64,000 bases of DNA from Pseudoxanthomonas suwonensis (GCF_000972865.1 NZ_CP011144.1:682001-746000); one strand, 5' to 3'. Counted from the stretch's first letter, positions 35,716 through 44,172 are shown. The notes: a model not told the origin generated them from the letters alone. Numbers and translations are program-made.

Positions 35716-35748
35716 CCGCGACCCGCCACCGAACCCGGCGGGTCGCGG
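35716..35748 (+). terminator. Strong hairpin after tpsA
   Basis: A perfect 12-bp stem (CCGCGACCCGCC / GGCGGGTCGCGG) with a 9-nt loop lies 14 nt after the TpsA stop. It has no T tract but its strength and place suggest an end to the CHAT-TpsB-TpsA transcript. Confidence 0.6.
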
Positions 35749-35824
35749 CGCACGGCCGTATTGACCCGGACCTGATCCCGGCACAGTCTCCGGGCCAGGC
35801 GTCCTTGTGCCCTCACCGGTTCCC

Positions 35825-36664
35825 ATGAGCCCTCCGCTGCCACGCGCGATCCATGTCATCAACCTCGACCGCGCCCGCGAGCGGATGGCGTCGGTGGTGC
35901 GCAGCTACGACGCCCACCTGGGCGACTCCGGGATCGCGTTGAACCGGTTCGTCGCAGTCGATGCCGCGGAAGCGGCCCGGCTCGGCACGCCGGGCACGTT
36001 GAACTGGGCGGAGAAGGCGTGCTGCATCAGCCATGGGCGATGCCTGCAGGCGGCCGCGGACCCGGCGTACCCGGCCTGGATCGCCGAGGACGACGTGGCG
36101 TTCGGCCCGTGGACGCTGCGCCGGATCCGCGAGGCCCTGGCCGAGGTCGGCGACCGCCCCTGGGACGTGCTGCTGACGGACATCTATGCGACCGATGTGC
36201 ACGGGATGGTCGACCTGTTCCGGCTCCGGCGACGGCTGCTGGCCGAGCGGCGGACGAAGCTGATCGACCTGCGCGGCATGGCGTTCGCCAGCGCCACTTC
36301 CTATCTGGTCAATGCCTCCTCGATCCCGAAGGTCATCGGGTTGCTGCAGGAGCGGACGCAGCTGGACATGGTGCCGGACATCTGGATGAAGACCCTGGCC
36401 GGCGCCGGCAAGCTGATCTGCCTCGGCGTGTTCCCGTTCGCGACCACGGTCGCGGATACGCCCACGCAGATCCAGCCCGAATCGAGCAGCCGCGAACTTG
36501 GCTGGTGGACGGCCTATCGTTGGCTGCTGTGGGACGGTACCGATCCGGCCTGGCTCGAAGGAAAGCTGGCGGCGCTGGAAACGGGTTCCCGCGATCCGGA
36601 ATCAGCCCTGCTCGGCCGGATCCTCGCGGGGACGATGTCGGAGGCCGACTCCCGCGGTGGATGA
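35825..36664 (+). CDS. Glycosyltransferase family 25-like protein
   Basis: A 279-residue protein with the GT25 opening AIHVINLDRARERMASV, the ACCISHGRCLQ segment and an acidic EDD motif (WIAEDDVAFGPW), which is the metal/nucleotide-sugar site in LgtB/LpsA-like enzymes. They transfer sugars, usually galactose, to lipooligosaccharide; no signal peptide, so cytosolic or membrane-associated. The GTG at 35807 is an alternative start; neither start has a good ribosome site. It lies just downstream of the adhesin gene, so glycosylation of surface material is possible. Its 3' end overlaps the converging kinase gene by 63 nt. Confidence 0.75.
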   Translation: MSPPLPRAIHVINLDRARERMASVVRSYDAHLGDSGIALNRFVAVDAAEAARLGTPGTLNWAEKACCISHGRCLQAAADPAYPAWIAEDDVAFGPWTLRRIREALAEVGDRPWDVLLTDIYATDVHGMVDLFRLRRRLLAERRTKLIDLRGMAFASATSYLVNASSIPKVIGLLQERTQLDMVPDIWMKTLAGAGKLICLGVFPFATTVADTPTQIQPESSSRELGWWTAYRWLLWDGTDPAWLEGKLAALETGSRDPESALLGRILAGTMSEADSRGG

Positions 36665-38095
36665 CGCCTCGCCCGCGGCCACCCGCCTGGGCGACAGCGA
36701 CGCCGCGTCGGCACGCGGCCCGGGGAACGCGGCCGGACGCCGCGGACGCGGCGCGTGCGCCGCCGCCTGACGCGCCGCCGCCAGCGGCAGGTCGATCCAG
36801 AACACGCTGCCCCGCCCCAGTTCGGAACGCAGCCCGATGCCGCTGCCGAGCAGGCTGGCGATCCGCGCGCAGGTCGCCAGCCCGAGCCCGAGCTTGCGCT
36901 CGGAGCGGCGCGCGCCGTCGCCGAGCTGGAAGAACCCGTCGAAGACCTTGGCCTGGTGCAACCGTGCGATGCCGCTGCCGTTGTCGCGCACCTCCAGCCG
37001 GACCCGCCCGCCCCTGTGGCGGGCCGCCACCATCACCCGCCCGCGCGGCGCGGACTCGATCGCGTTCTCGATCAGATGGCCGAGCAGGCAGCCGAGCAGA
37101 TCCGGATCGCTGCGCAGGCTGGCGCCGTTGTCGTGCCAGTGCAACTCGACCGCATGCGCGGCGGCGTTGCGTGCCGCATCCTCGCGCAGCGCGCCGAACA
37201 CGGCGGCCACCTCGACCACCTGGTCGGCCTGCACCGGCACCACTCCCGCGTCCAGGCGCGCATACGTCTGCAGTTCGTCCAGCAGCGTACGCACCGAAGC
37301 CGCGCATTGCTGCAGGCGTTCCACCGCCTGCCGCTGGGTCATGGACGAGGCTTCCCGCTTCAGGCTGTCGATGAACAGCGTCATCGCCTGCAGCGGCTGG
37401 CGCAGGCGGTCGCCGACCACCGCCAGCGACTGCGCCCGGCCGGTGGCCGCGGAACTGGCTCCGGCCTGGTAGTGGGTGGCCTCGTAGGTCCGTTGCCGCA
37501 ATGCCTCGCGGCACGCGTCGAGGTCGCGCTGCAGGGCGCGCATGCGCGACCCCAGCGCCTGGATCCCGTCGCCGGCGGCGGGGACGTCGTCCCCGTCCGC
37601 GGCCAATGCGCGCAGCGGCCCCAGCACCCTGCGCTCGGCGGCGTACGCCACCGCCGCCGACAGCAGCACGATCGCGGCGATCGCCGCCGCGCAGCCCAGC
37701 AGGATGCGCGACTGCCGCGCGGCCAGTGCGGAACCGTCCACATGCAGCCGCACTGCGGCCGGGCCGGCGCTGGTGTACAGCCGTGGCAGGTGCAGGCCGG
37801 CCGGCCCGGCGCGGCCGACGTCGCCGGCCCAGGAGCCGTCGCCGCGCTGGCGCTCGATGCGGACGCCCGGATCCAGGATCTGCACGGCCTGGGCGACCGG
37901 AATGGTGCCGGATCCGGGATTCCCCGCCGCGGCGACACGCTCGGCCAACGCCTGCCCGTTGCGGTCGAAATCGCGATCCTCGGCACGCGTGAGCGCGATG
38001 CCGGTCGCGATCACCAGCACGATCGCCGCGCCGGCGCCGGGAATCACCAGCGTCCACAGCAGGTTCCCGCGCATTCCCGCCAGCCAGCCCGTCAC
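36602..38095 (-). CDS. Sensor histidine kinase lacking the phosphoacceptor His
   Basis: A 497-residue membrane sensor. Two membrane segments (about 12-33, LLWTLVIPGAGAAIVLVIATGIAL; and about 135-155) bracket a periplasmic domain of about 100 residues. The dimerisation box reads GDRLRQPLQAM where related kinases have SHDLRQPLQAM, so the His is Asp229. The ATP-binding domain is complete: N box HLIENAIES, G1 DNGSGI, F box FDGFF, G2 LGLGL. GTG start with AGGGAGG 4 nt upstream. Orphan here, but a NarL-type regulator is encoded in the same cluster and a copy of its putative operator lies upstream. May act as a phosphatase or pseudokinase. Confidence 0.82.
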   Translation of the reverse strand: MTGWLAGMRGNLLWTLVIPGAGAAIVLVIATGIALTRAEDRDFDRNGQALAERVAAAGNPGSGTIPVAQAVQILDPGVRIERQRGDGSWAGDVGRAGPAGLHLPRLYTSAGPAAVRLHVDGSALAARQSRILLGCAAAIAAIVLLSAAVAYAAERRVLGPLRALAADGDDVPAAGDGIQALGSRMRALQRDLDACREALRQRTYEATHYQAGASSAATGRAQSLAVVGDRLRQPLQAMTLFIDSLKREASSMTQRQAVERLQQCAASVRTLLDELQTYARLDAGVVPVQADQVVEVAAVFGALREDAARNAAAHAVELHWHDNGASLRSDPDLLGCLLGHLIENAIESAPRGRVMVAARHRGGRVRLEVRDNGSGIARLHQAKVFDGFFQLGDGARRSERKLGLGLATCARIASLLGSGIGLRSELGRGSVFWIDLPLAAARQAAAHAPRPRRPAAFPGPRADAASLSPRRVAAGEASSTAGVGLRHRPREDPAEQG

Positions 38096-38188
38096 GTGGC
38101 CTCCCTCGGCCCGCGCCGACCAGCAGCAGGACCCGGGGTCGGCATCGGCTCCATGGAACCATCTGTACGCCAAGCCGGCGACGCTGGC

Positions 38189-38208
38189 GATAGCCTTTCC
38201 GCGCTAGG
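38189..38208. promoter_or_regulatory. T6SS palindrome, copy f (kinase / ompA divergent region)
   Basis: Matches CATAG-N-CC-N4-GG-N-CTATG imperfectly: ATAG and CTAGG arms are present. On the minus strand it is exactly 21 nt from a -10-like TACAGAT (38161-38167) of the kinase gene, the same distance as at the tssF copy. It lies between the divergent kinase and OmpA-like genes. Confidence 0.5.
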
Positions 38209-38358
38209 CCGTGCATGCGGCCGACCTTCCGCCGCCGGTGCCGGACCGGGCGCTATACACAGCGGGATATGGCGAATGGCGTATCGCCAAGGCCGTCGCG
38301 CAGGACCACACTCGACCGCGAATCCGACCCTTCCCGCAGCCTGTCGAGGACCCATGCC

Positions 38359-38919
38359 ATGGCAAGCACCAGCATCCGTCTCGCCGTCCTGCTCGGCGTG
38401 TTCGCCGCGTGTGGAAGCGCCGGTGCGCAGTCCAACTTCGGCGCCCAGGAACCCTCGGTCGACGCGATCGTCGAGCAGCTGCGTTCGAAGTCGGGCGCCG
38501 ACGGCGCGGTCGACACCGGACGCACGCGCGCGCTGCGTCCCGGCGCGGCGGCGGCCAGCACCGCGGCACCGGCACAGAAGGCCTCGATCTCGATGCAGAT
38601 CCAGTTCGGCTTCAATTCCAGCCAGATCGAGGGCGGCTCGCTGCAGACGATGGAGAACCTGGCGCTCGCGCTGGCTTCGCCGGAGCTGCAGGACCGGAAC
38701 TTCACCATCATCGGCCATACCGACGGCGTCGGCTCGGCCGACTACAACCGGCGGCTTTCGCAGGCGCGGGCGCGGTCGGTGCGCGACTTCCTGGTCCAGC
38801 GCGGCGTCGCCGGCGCGCGCCTGAACACGCAGGGGATGGGGTTCGACAGCCTGCTCAACCCCGCCGATCCGGCCGCCGCCGAGAACCGCCGCGTCGAGAT
38901 CGTCGCGATCAGCCAGTGA
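38359..38919 (+). CDS. OmpA-family peptidoglycan-binding protein
   Basis: A 186-residue exported protein: signal peptide about 1-24 (LAVLLGVFAACGSAGAQ, with a possible lipobox-like Cys), an Ala-rich linker, and an OmpA C-terminal domain (IQFGFNSSQIEGGSLQTMENLA, then IIGHTDGVGSADYNRRLSQARARSVRDFLVQRG) with the Asp and Arg that bind diaminopimelate. GAGGA is 8 nt before ATG 38359. Several T6SS clusters carry such a separate OmpA protein (TagL/TagN-like) to anchor the machine to peptidoglycan; here TssL lacks such a domain. Confidence 0.88.
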   Translation: MASTSIRLAVLLGVFAACGSAGAQSNFGAQEPSVDAIVEQLRSKSGADGAVDTGRTRALRPGAAAASTAAPAQKASISMQIQFGFNSSQIEGGSLQTMENLALALASPELQDRNFTIIGHTDGVGSADYNRRLSQARARSVRDFLVQRGVAGARLNTQGMGFDSLLNPADPAAAENRRVEIVAISQ

Positions 38920-38953
38920 CCGCGCCGCCCCCGGGCGCGGACGGAGACGGCCC

Positions 38954-39343
38954 ATGGTCCCGCATGTGGTCAACGGCGCCACGCTGATGTGTTCGTTCGG
39001 CGTCGCGCCGTCGACGCTGACGGTGCTGCCGGTCAACCGCATGCTGTCGAGCCAGCAGCCGGCGGCGACGATCATGGATCACAAGCCGATGCTCAACATC
39101 ATGCCGTTCGGCATGTGCCTGTCGCTGGCCAATCCCCAGGTCGCCGCGGCGACCTCGGCGGCGTTGGGCGTGCTGACCCCGCAGCCGTGCATACCGGCCA
39201 CGGTCGCGCCGTGGGTGCCGGGCAGCCCGACGGTGATGCTCGGCAACCAGCCGTGCCTGAACATGACCAGCACCTGCAACTGCCTGTGGGCCGGCATCGT
39301 CACCGTGGTCAATCCGGGCCAGACCACCGAGCTGATCCCCTAG
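38954..39343 (+). CDS. DUF4280 PAAR-like protein
   Basis: A 129-residue protein with the DUF4280 pattern: VVNGATLMCSFG at the N-terminus, IMDHKPMLNIMPFGMC, PCIPATVAPWVPGS and CNCLWAGIVTVVNPGQ. The conserved cysteines (six) and short Gly/Pro turns fit the PAAR-like cone that caps VgrG spikes. GGAG is 7 nt before ATG. It follows the OmpA-like gene by 34 nt and converges on the vgrG operon, so it probably sharpens the VgrG tip. The 153 nt after it hold no gene. Confidence 0.85.
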   Translation: MVPHVVNGATLMCSFGVAPSTLTVLPVNRMLSSQQPAATIMDHKPMLNIMPFGMCLSLANPQVAAATSAALGVLTPQPCIPATVAPWVPGSPTVMLGNQPCLNMTSTCNCLWAGIVTVVNPGQTTELIP

Positions 39344-39496
39344 CGCGCCAGGGTTGTCGGCTGCCTGCGCGCAGGGCGCATGTGGCGTCCGTTTCCGCTG
39401 CCGTCCGGGCGGCGGCTCGGCGGCGCGGATCGACGGCCGGGCGGCACCACGACGCAAGCCCGCATGGCGCGGCTCGCGCGCCGCCGCTGCGCGCGC

Positions 39497-41089
39497 CTAT
39501 CCGCCCAGACCGCCCAGGGCATTGCCGAGCGCGTTGCCGGCGTTGCCCAGCGAACTGGCCGCCTGGCTGGCGGCCGCACCCGCCGCCTGGGCCGCGCCCT
39601 GCGCCTGGGCCACGCCCTGCTGAGCGGCCTGCTGCGCGGCCTGGCTGGCCTGGCCGATCGCCTGCTGGGCGCTGCCCAGCGCTTCCTGCGCGGCGTCGCC
39701 GGCCTGCTGCGCGGCCTGCTGCACGGCTTCCTGGGCCTGGTTCATCGCACCCTGCGCGGCATCGTTGAGCGCCTGCTGCGCCTGCTGCGCACCGGCGCTG
39801 GCCTGGGCCATCGCTTCCCGCGCGGCGTCGTTGACCTGCTGTTGCGCCTGGTCGACCGCCGCACCGGCCTGCGCCATCGCGTCCTGCGCGGCGTCATTGG
39901 CCTGCTGCTGGGCCTGGTCGACCATCTCCCTGGCCTGTTCGACCGCGCCCTCGGCGGCCTGCTGCGCCTGCTGCTGGACGCCGTCGACCGCGTCCTGCAC
40001 CTGTTGCATGCCTTCGCGGGCGGCGTTCTCGACCGCGTCGCGCGCCTCCTGCACGGCCTGCTTGGCGGTGGCGATCGCCTCCTGCGCCGCCGCGTTGGCC
40101 TGTTGCTGGGCCTGGTCCAGCGCGGCCAGGGCCTGGTCCAGCGCGGCCGTGGCCTGGTCGGCCAGCGCGTTGGCCTGGTCCAGCGCGTTGTTCGCCTGCT
40201 GCGCCAGCGCATCGACCGCGCCGAGCGCGTTGCCGGCGTTGCCGAGCGCGTTGCCGGCGCCGGCGAGCTGCTGCGCCAGCGCATCGCGCAGTTGCTGCAC
40301 GTAGGGGCAGTCGGAACTGGGCAGGTCCACCGGCAGTTCCGGGAACTGGTCGGGCAACTCGTCCAGCGCGGCGCCAAGCACGCCGAGCGCGTCGTCGAGC
40401 GGTCCGCGGACCTGATCGAGCACCTCCTGCAGCGCCTGGGTGCTGGCGCCGGCGAGGATCTCGCGCGCCAGCCCGACCGCTTCGTTGGCCCCGGCCAGCG
40501 CCTGCTGCACGGTGTCCTCGATCAGGCCGGTGGCGTTGTCGATCATTTCGTTGGCCTTGGCCAGCGCCTGCTGCGCGGCCTCGTCGGCCAGCGCCTGGGC
40601 CTCGTCGAGTTTCTGCGCGGCCGTCTCCATCGCGCCCTGCACCGCGCCCTGGACCTGGGCCTGGGCCTGGTCGATCGCATCCTGCGCGGTGGCCAAGGCC
40701 TGGTCGGCGGCGTCTCCCGCCATCTGCTTGGCGTCGTCGATGGCCTGGTTGGCCTGCGCCATCGCGCCCTGCGCCGCGTTCTCGGCCGCAGCGCGGGCAT
40801 CGTTGACCGCCTGGTTGGCCTGCGCCATCGCGCCCTGCGCGGCCTGGCCCGCCTGTTGCGCGGCCTGGCCGATCGCCTGCTGGGCCTGCTGCAGGGCGCC
40901 GTTGGCGGCGCTGCCCGCGGCCTGGCCGGCGGTGGCGATCGCACCCTGCGCCTCGTTCATCGCGCCCTGCGCCGCCTGGCTGGCCTGCTGCGCGGCGGCA
41001 TCGGCCGCCTGCGCGGCCTGCTGCACCGCCTGGCCAGCGGCCTGCTGCGCCGCCCCTGCTGCGCCGGCCGGGTTGCCGAACATGCTCAT
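39497..41089 (-). CDS. Ala/Gln-rich protein of 22-residue helical repeats in vgrG operon
   Basis: A 530-residue protein, about one third Ala and rich in Gln, with two repeat blocks (about 80-205 and 300-480). Units are 22 residues long, as seen in recurring AAQGAMAQANQA and VDQAQQQ-N/V-NDAA phrases, i.e. two hendecads, as in apolipoproteins and LEA-type amphipathic helices. A non-repetitive centre (about 206-275, with the only Cys, C261) separates the blocks; GNALGNAGNALG occurs in the middle and at the C-terminus. No signal peptide or membrane segment. Its start overlaps the previous stop as ATGA. Last gene of the vgrG-DUF4123 operon, where cargo effectors normally lie. No family recognised. 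Confidence 0.8.
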   Translation of the reverse strand: MSMFGNPAGAAGAAQQAAGQAVQQAAQAADAAAQQASQAAQGAMNEAQGAIATAGQAAGSAANGALQQAQQAIGQAAQQAGQAAQGAMAQANQAVNDARAAAENAAQGAMAQANQAIDDAKQMAGDAADQALATAQDAIDQAQAQVQGAVQGAMETAAQKLDEAQALADEAAQQALAKANEMIDNATGLIEDTVQQALAGANEAVGLAREILAGASTQALQEVLDQVRGPLDDALGVLGAALDELPDQFPELPVDLPSSDCPYVQQLRDALAQQLAGAGNALGNAGNALGAVDALAQQANNALDQANALADQATAALDQALAALDQAQQQANAAAQEAIATAKQAVQEARDAVENAAREGMQQVQDAVDGVQQQAQQAAEGAVEQAREMVDQAQQQANDAAQDAMAQAGAAVDQAQQQVNDAAREAMAQASAGAQQAQQALNDAAQGAMNQAQEAVQQAAQQAGDAAQEALGSAQQAIGQASQAAQQAAQQGVAQAQGAAQAAGAAASQAASSLGNAGNALGNALGGLGG

Positions 41090-41442
41090 GGCGGCGATGT
41101 CCGTTGCAGGCCGGCGCCGGCCCGGGTCAGCCAGATCTGCAGCAGCAGCGCGCGGTCGGCCAGCGGTCGCCCGCGCGCGGCCAGTATCTGCCGCACTGCC
41201 GGATCGCGGGCGACCGTTTCGCGGCCGGCGACCACGTTGGCCAGCACGTACAGCGCGCTGGCGCGCTGGCTGCGCAGGCCGTAGCGGCGAGACTCGGCCA
41301 GCAGCTCGCCGAGCTCATGCCCGAACTGGCCGGCCGGCGCGGACCGCAGCTGCGGGAAATGCCGGACCAGGTAGCCGCCCAGCCGCGCCTGCAGGCTGCG
41401 CTCTCCGATCGAGGCCAATTGCTTACGGTTGAACTGGAACAT
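41086..41442 (-). CDS. Hypothetical protein of the vgrG operon
   Basis: A 118-residue mostly helical cytosolic protein (FNRKQLASIGERSLQARLGGYLVRHFPQL, then YGLRSQRASALYVLANVV). A strong AAGGAGGA lies 5 nt before ATG. It starts 12 nt after the DUF4123 gene and its stop overlaps the start of the Ala/Gln protein. Small proteins of this position and style occur after DUF4123 adaptors in T6SS operons, but I cannot name a family. It may be a chaperone or immunity partner of the next gene; this is inference. Confidence 0.7.
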   Translation of the reverse strand: MFQFNRKQLASIGERSLQARLGGYLVRHFPQLRSAPAGQFGHELGELLAESRRYGLRSQRASALYVLANVVAGRETVARDPAVRQILAARGRPLADRALLLQIWLTRAGAGLQRTSPP

Positions 41443-41454
41443 CTGCGTCCTCCT

Positions 41455-42021
41455 TCAGGCCGTATCCAGTGTCGCGGGCGACAGCGCCACCGCGCGGCCC
41501 TGCAGCGCGCCGTTGGATTCGAAGCACAGCACCGTGTCCGGACGTTCGTCTTCGACCACGAAGCGCCGGATCGGACCGAAGAAATCGCGGCGTGCCTGCC
41601 GCTCCAGCTGCGGGATGACCAGCCGGAACACGCGCGGATCGTAGAAGCGGAAGAACATCGCGCGGCCTTCGGCATCGAGTACCCGCAGGTGCCGCCGCAG
41701 GTGCTGGCGCACCTCGTACAGGCCCATGCCGGGCCCGGCGTGCAGCACGATGCCCCAGTGGTCGTTCCAGCCCTGGCGCAGCACGGTTTCGCCGAACGGG
41801 TCGTCCGCGCGCAGCCGGACCAGGTGCGGCGCGGCCTCCTCCAGCAACGGGTCGAGCGCACCGGAGAACAGGCACGAATACTCGCAGCCGGACACCGCCA
41901 GGCGCGCCGGCAGCCGCTCGACCATGGCGCCGTCGAGCACCGCGAACACGCCGTCGCGCGCGGTCGCCGCACCGTCGAAGGCGACGCCTCGAAGCCGCTC
42001 CAGTAGCGCCGGGTCGATCAC
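41455..42021 (-). CDS. DUF4123 T6SS effector adaptor
   Basis: A 188-residue protein of the DUF4123 family (Tap/TEC adaptors), which load a specific effector onto VgrG. The family signs are VFAVLDGAMVERLP near the N-terminus, the acidic GWNDHWGIVLHAGPGMGLYEVRQHLRRHLRV block and YDPRVFRLVIPQL. GTG start; no good Shine-Dalgarno. It is 57 nt after vgrG. Because each adaptor usually serves the effector encoded next to it, the two downstream genes are candidate cargo and partner. Confidence 0.88.
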   Translation of the reverse strand: MIDPALLERLRGVAFDGAATARDGVFAVLDGAMVERLPARLAVSGCEYSCLFSGALDPLLEEAAPHLVRLRADDPFGETVLRQGWNDHWGIVLHAGPGMGLYEVRQHLRRHLRVLDAEGRAMFFRFYDPRVFRLVIPQLERQARRDFFGPIRRFVVEDERPDTVLCFESNGALQGRAVALSPATLDTA

Positions 42022-42078
42022 GGCCGTGGCCTGCGCGATTCGGTCATGTCACATGCTTCCCTTCCCCGTGCCACCGAT

Positions 42079-44172
42079 TCACGCCAGCGCCCGCAGCGCG
42101 GCACGTGCCGCCTCGCACTCGGCGCAGAACGGCTGCGCCTGCGCGGCGGCCTTGCGCAGCGCCTGCGCCTGCGCCTGCTGGCCAGGATTGCTGACCTTGC
42201 CGGCGACCCCCTTGATCGCCGCGTCCGCCAGCTTGGCCTTGTCCGGCTTGTTGCCCTTCTTCGCCGACAGCGGGCTGCCACCACAGTTGACCCGGACCAG
42301 CGCGCCGTCGAGGGTGACGCCGGCCGGCCCGATCGTGATCGAACTGCCGCCGGCCTTCAGGCTGATCTGCACCCCGGCATCGAGCACGATGTTGACGCCC
42401 GCCTTGAGATGGATGTCCATCCCGGCGTCGATCGCGGTATCCATGCCCACGCTCAGGTGCAGGTCCTGCCCCGCCTGGAACGAGGTGCTGCCGCCGATTT
42501 CGGTGAAGACGTCCTTCTCGACCTTGACGAACTCGCGCTCGCCGACCACCAGGTGCCGCTCCTTGCCGACGTGGATCAGCTGGTTGGCGCCCACCGTCAG
42601 CTGCTGGTTGGCGCCGACCGAGGCCGTGCTGTTGTTCAGCACCTGCGTCTGCAGGTCCTTCTGCGCGTGCAGGAAGACCTCCTCGCTGCCCGCCTTGTCC
42701 TCGAATCGCAGCTCGTTGAAGCCGTCGCCGCCCTTGCTCGAATTGCTCTTCAGGGTGGACTTGGTGGCTTCGCCCGGGAGGTCGTACGGCGGCATGTTGT
42801 TGGCGTTGTACAGGCTGCCGACCACCAGCGGCCGGTCCGGATCGCCGTGCTCGAAGGCGACCAGCACTTCCTCGCCGATCCGCGGCAGCATGAACATCCC
42901 CCAGCGCGAGCCGGCATGGCCGTGCACCACCCGCACCCAGCGCGAGCTCTTGTCGTTGTATTCGCCGCGGCGGTCCCAGTGGAACTGCACCTTGATCCGG
43001 CCGTACTTGTCGGTGTAGATCTCCTCTCCGGACGGCCCGGTCACCACCGCGGTCTGCGGCCCGTGGATCGTCGCCTTCGGCGTGGCCCGGGGGTCGCGGT
43101 AGGCGACCTTGCGCGGGATCATCGAGAAGGTGTTGGAGTAGCTGCTCGCGGCCGATTCGCGGCCTACGTTGCTGTTGCCGCGGTGCGTGACCGACAGCAC
43201 CATGTACTCCCGGTTGATCGACTTCTGCGGATGCCCGTCGAGCTCGAAGCAGTAGCCCGGGGTCAGCGTGCGCACGTCGCTGGCGCCGTCGAGGATCTCG
43301 TGCTCGGCCTCCTCGGCCTCCATCCGCACCCGCGCCGCCTGCTCGCCCTCGTCGCGCTGGCCGTAGTCGCCCGGATACAGGAAGCGCTCGTAGTTCTGGT
43401 TGTCGCCAAGGCTTACCAGCGAATCGACGCTGGCCTCCAGCGTATCGGTGGGCTTCTCGAAGTTGTAGTCGCGCATCACCATGCGGCCGCTGCGCAGCTG
43501 GCTGCGGTGGACCAGCGCGGTGACGGTGTCCTCCTCCTCCGCGGCCCGCGCCTCGGCGTAGCGGATCAGGTCCCGCTCCAGGCGCGGATGGCTGTCGTTG
43601 TTGTCGGTGAACACCAGCGTCTCGGCCTGGGGCCCGTACTTGACGTAGTAGTGGATGCCTGCGCGCTCCAGCAGGCGCGAGATGAAGTTGAAGTCGCTCT
43701 CGCGGTACTGGGTGCAGTAGTCCAGCTGCGGATAGGCGCCGCGCAGCTCCAGTTCGTAGTCGCGCAGGTTGTACTCGCCCAGCATCGCCTCGACGATGTC
43801 CGGGATGCTCGTCTGCTGGAAGATGCGCGAATCCTCGTTCAGGGTCAGCGGCCACAGCCACGGCACGATCGTGCAGCGGTAGCACGTCAGCAGGTTGCCG
43901 TCGGTGGCCGGGTCGTCGATCTGGCCCATGCGCACGAAGGCCGAGACGATGCCCGTCCAGTGGCGCGAATCCTCGTCGGTCTCGATCCGCAGCGTCACCC
44001 GCTTGCCGATCAGCTCCGCGGGATCGATGTCGTCGCGCTCGGACAGCACGTCCAGCCTGAACTCGAACGGCCGCGACACGCCCTCGACGCCCTCGAACTC
44101 CTGGATCAACAGCGCGTCTTCGCCGAGCGGCGTGCTCAGCTGGTACATGCGGCGGCTGGTGGTGTAGCCCAT
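42079..44172 (-). CDS. vgrG: T6SS spike protein VgrG (TssI)
   Basis: A 697-residue spike protein. The gp27-like part (PLGEDALLIQEFEGVEGVSRPFEF) and the gp5 OB-fold (TAVVTGPSGEEIYTDKYGRIKVQFHWDRRG, then RVVHGHAGSRWGMFMLPRIGEEVLVAF) are followed by the beta-prism needle (MDTAIDAGMDIHLKAGVNIVLDAGVQISLKAGGSSITI). The end is a short Cys-containing tail with no enzymatic domain, so it is a structural VgrG that needs a PAAR-like tip and an adaptor-loaded effector, both encoded beside it. It has its own upstream palindrome and no obvious Shine-Dalgarno. Confidence 0.95.
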   Translation of the reverse strand: MGYTTSRRMYQLSTPLGEDALLIQEFEGVEGVSRPFEFRLDVLSERDDIDPAELIGKRVTLRIETDEDSRHWTGIVSAFVRMGQIDDPATDGNLLTCYRCTIVPWLWPLTLNEDSRIFQQTSIPDIVEAMLGEYNLRDYELELRGAYPQLDYCTQYRESDFNFISRLLERAGIHYYVKYGPQAETLVFTDNNDSHPRLERDLIRYAEARAAEEEDTVTALVHRSQLRSGRMVMRDYNFEKPTDTLEASVDSLVSLGDNQNYERFLYPGDYGQRDEGEQAARVRMEAEEAEHEILDGASDVRTLTPGYCFELDGHPQKSINREYMVLSVTHRGNSNVGRESAASSYSNTFSMIPRKVAYRDPRATPKATIHGPQTAVVTGPSGEEIYTDKYGRIKVQFHWDRRGEYNDKSSRWVRVVHGHAGSRWGMFMLPRIGEEVLVAFEHGDPDRPLVVGSLYNANNMPPYDLPGEATKSTLKSNSSKGGDGFNELRFEDKAGSEEVFLHAQKDLQTQVLNNSTASVGANQQLTVGANQLIHVGKERHLVVGEREFVKVEKDVFTEIGGSTSFQAGQDLHLSVGMDTAIDAGMDIHLKAGVNIVLDAGVQISLKAGGSSITIGPAGVTLDGALVRVNCGGSPLSAKKGNKPDKAKLADAAIKGVAGKVSNPGQQAQAQALRKAAAQAQPFCAECEAARAALRALA

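Noticed and set aside
39380..41284. A 634-codon open frame on the plus strand antisense to the Ala/Gln repeat protein
   Set aside because: Its Leu/Gly/Arg-rich sequence is the mirror of Ala and Gln codons on the other strand; the minus frame has the operon context, ATGA coupling and the 22-residue periodicity.
42079..44172. An evolved VgrG with a C-terminal toxin
   Set aside because: The tail after the needle is about 70 residues, Ala/Lys/Gln rich, with no catalytic pattern.
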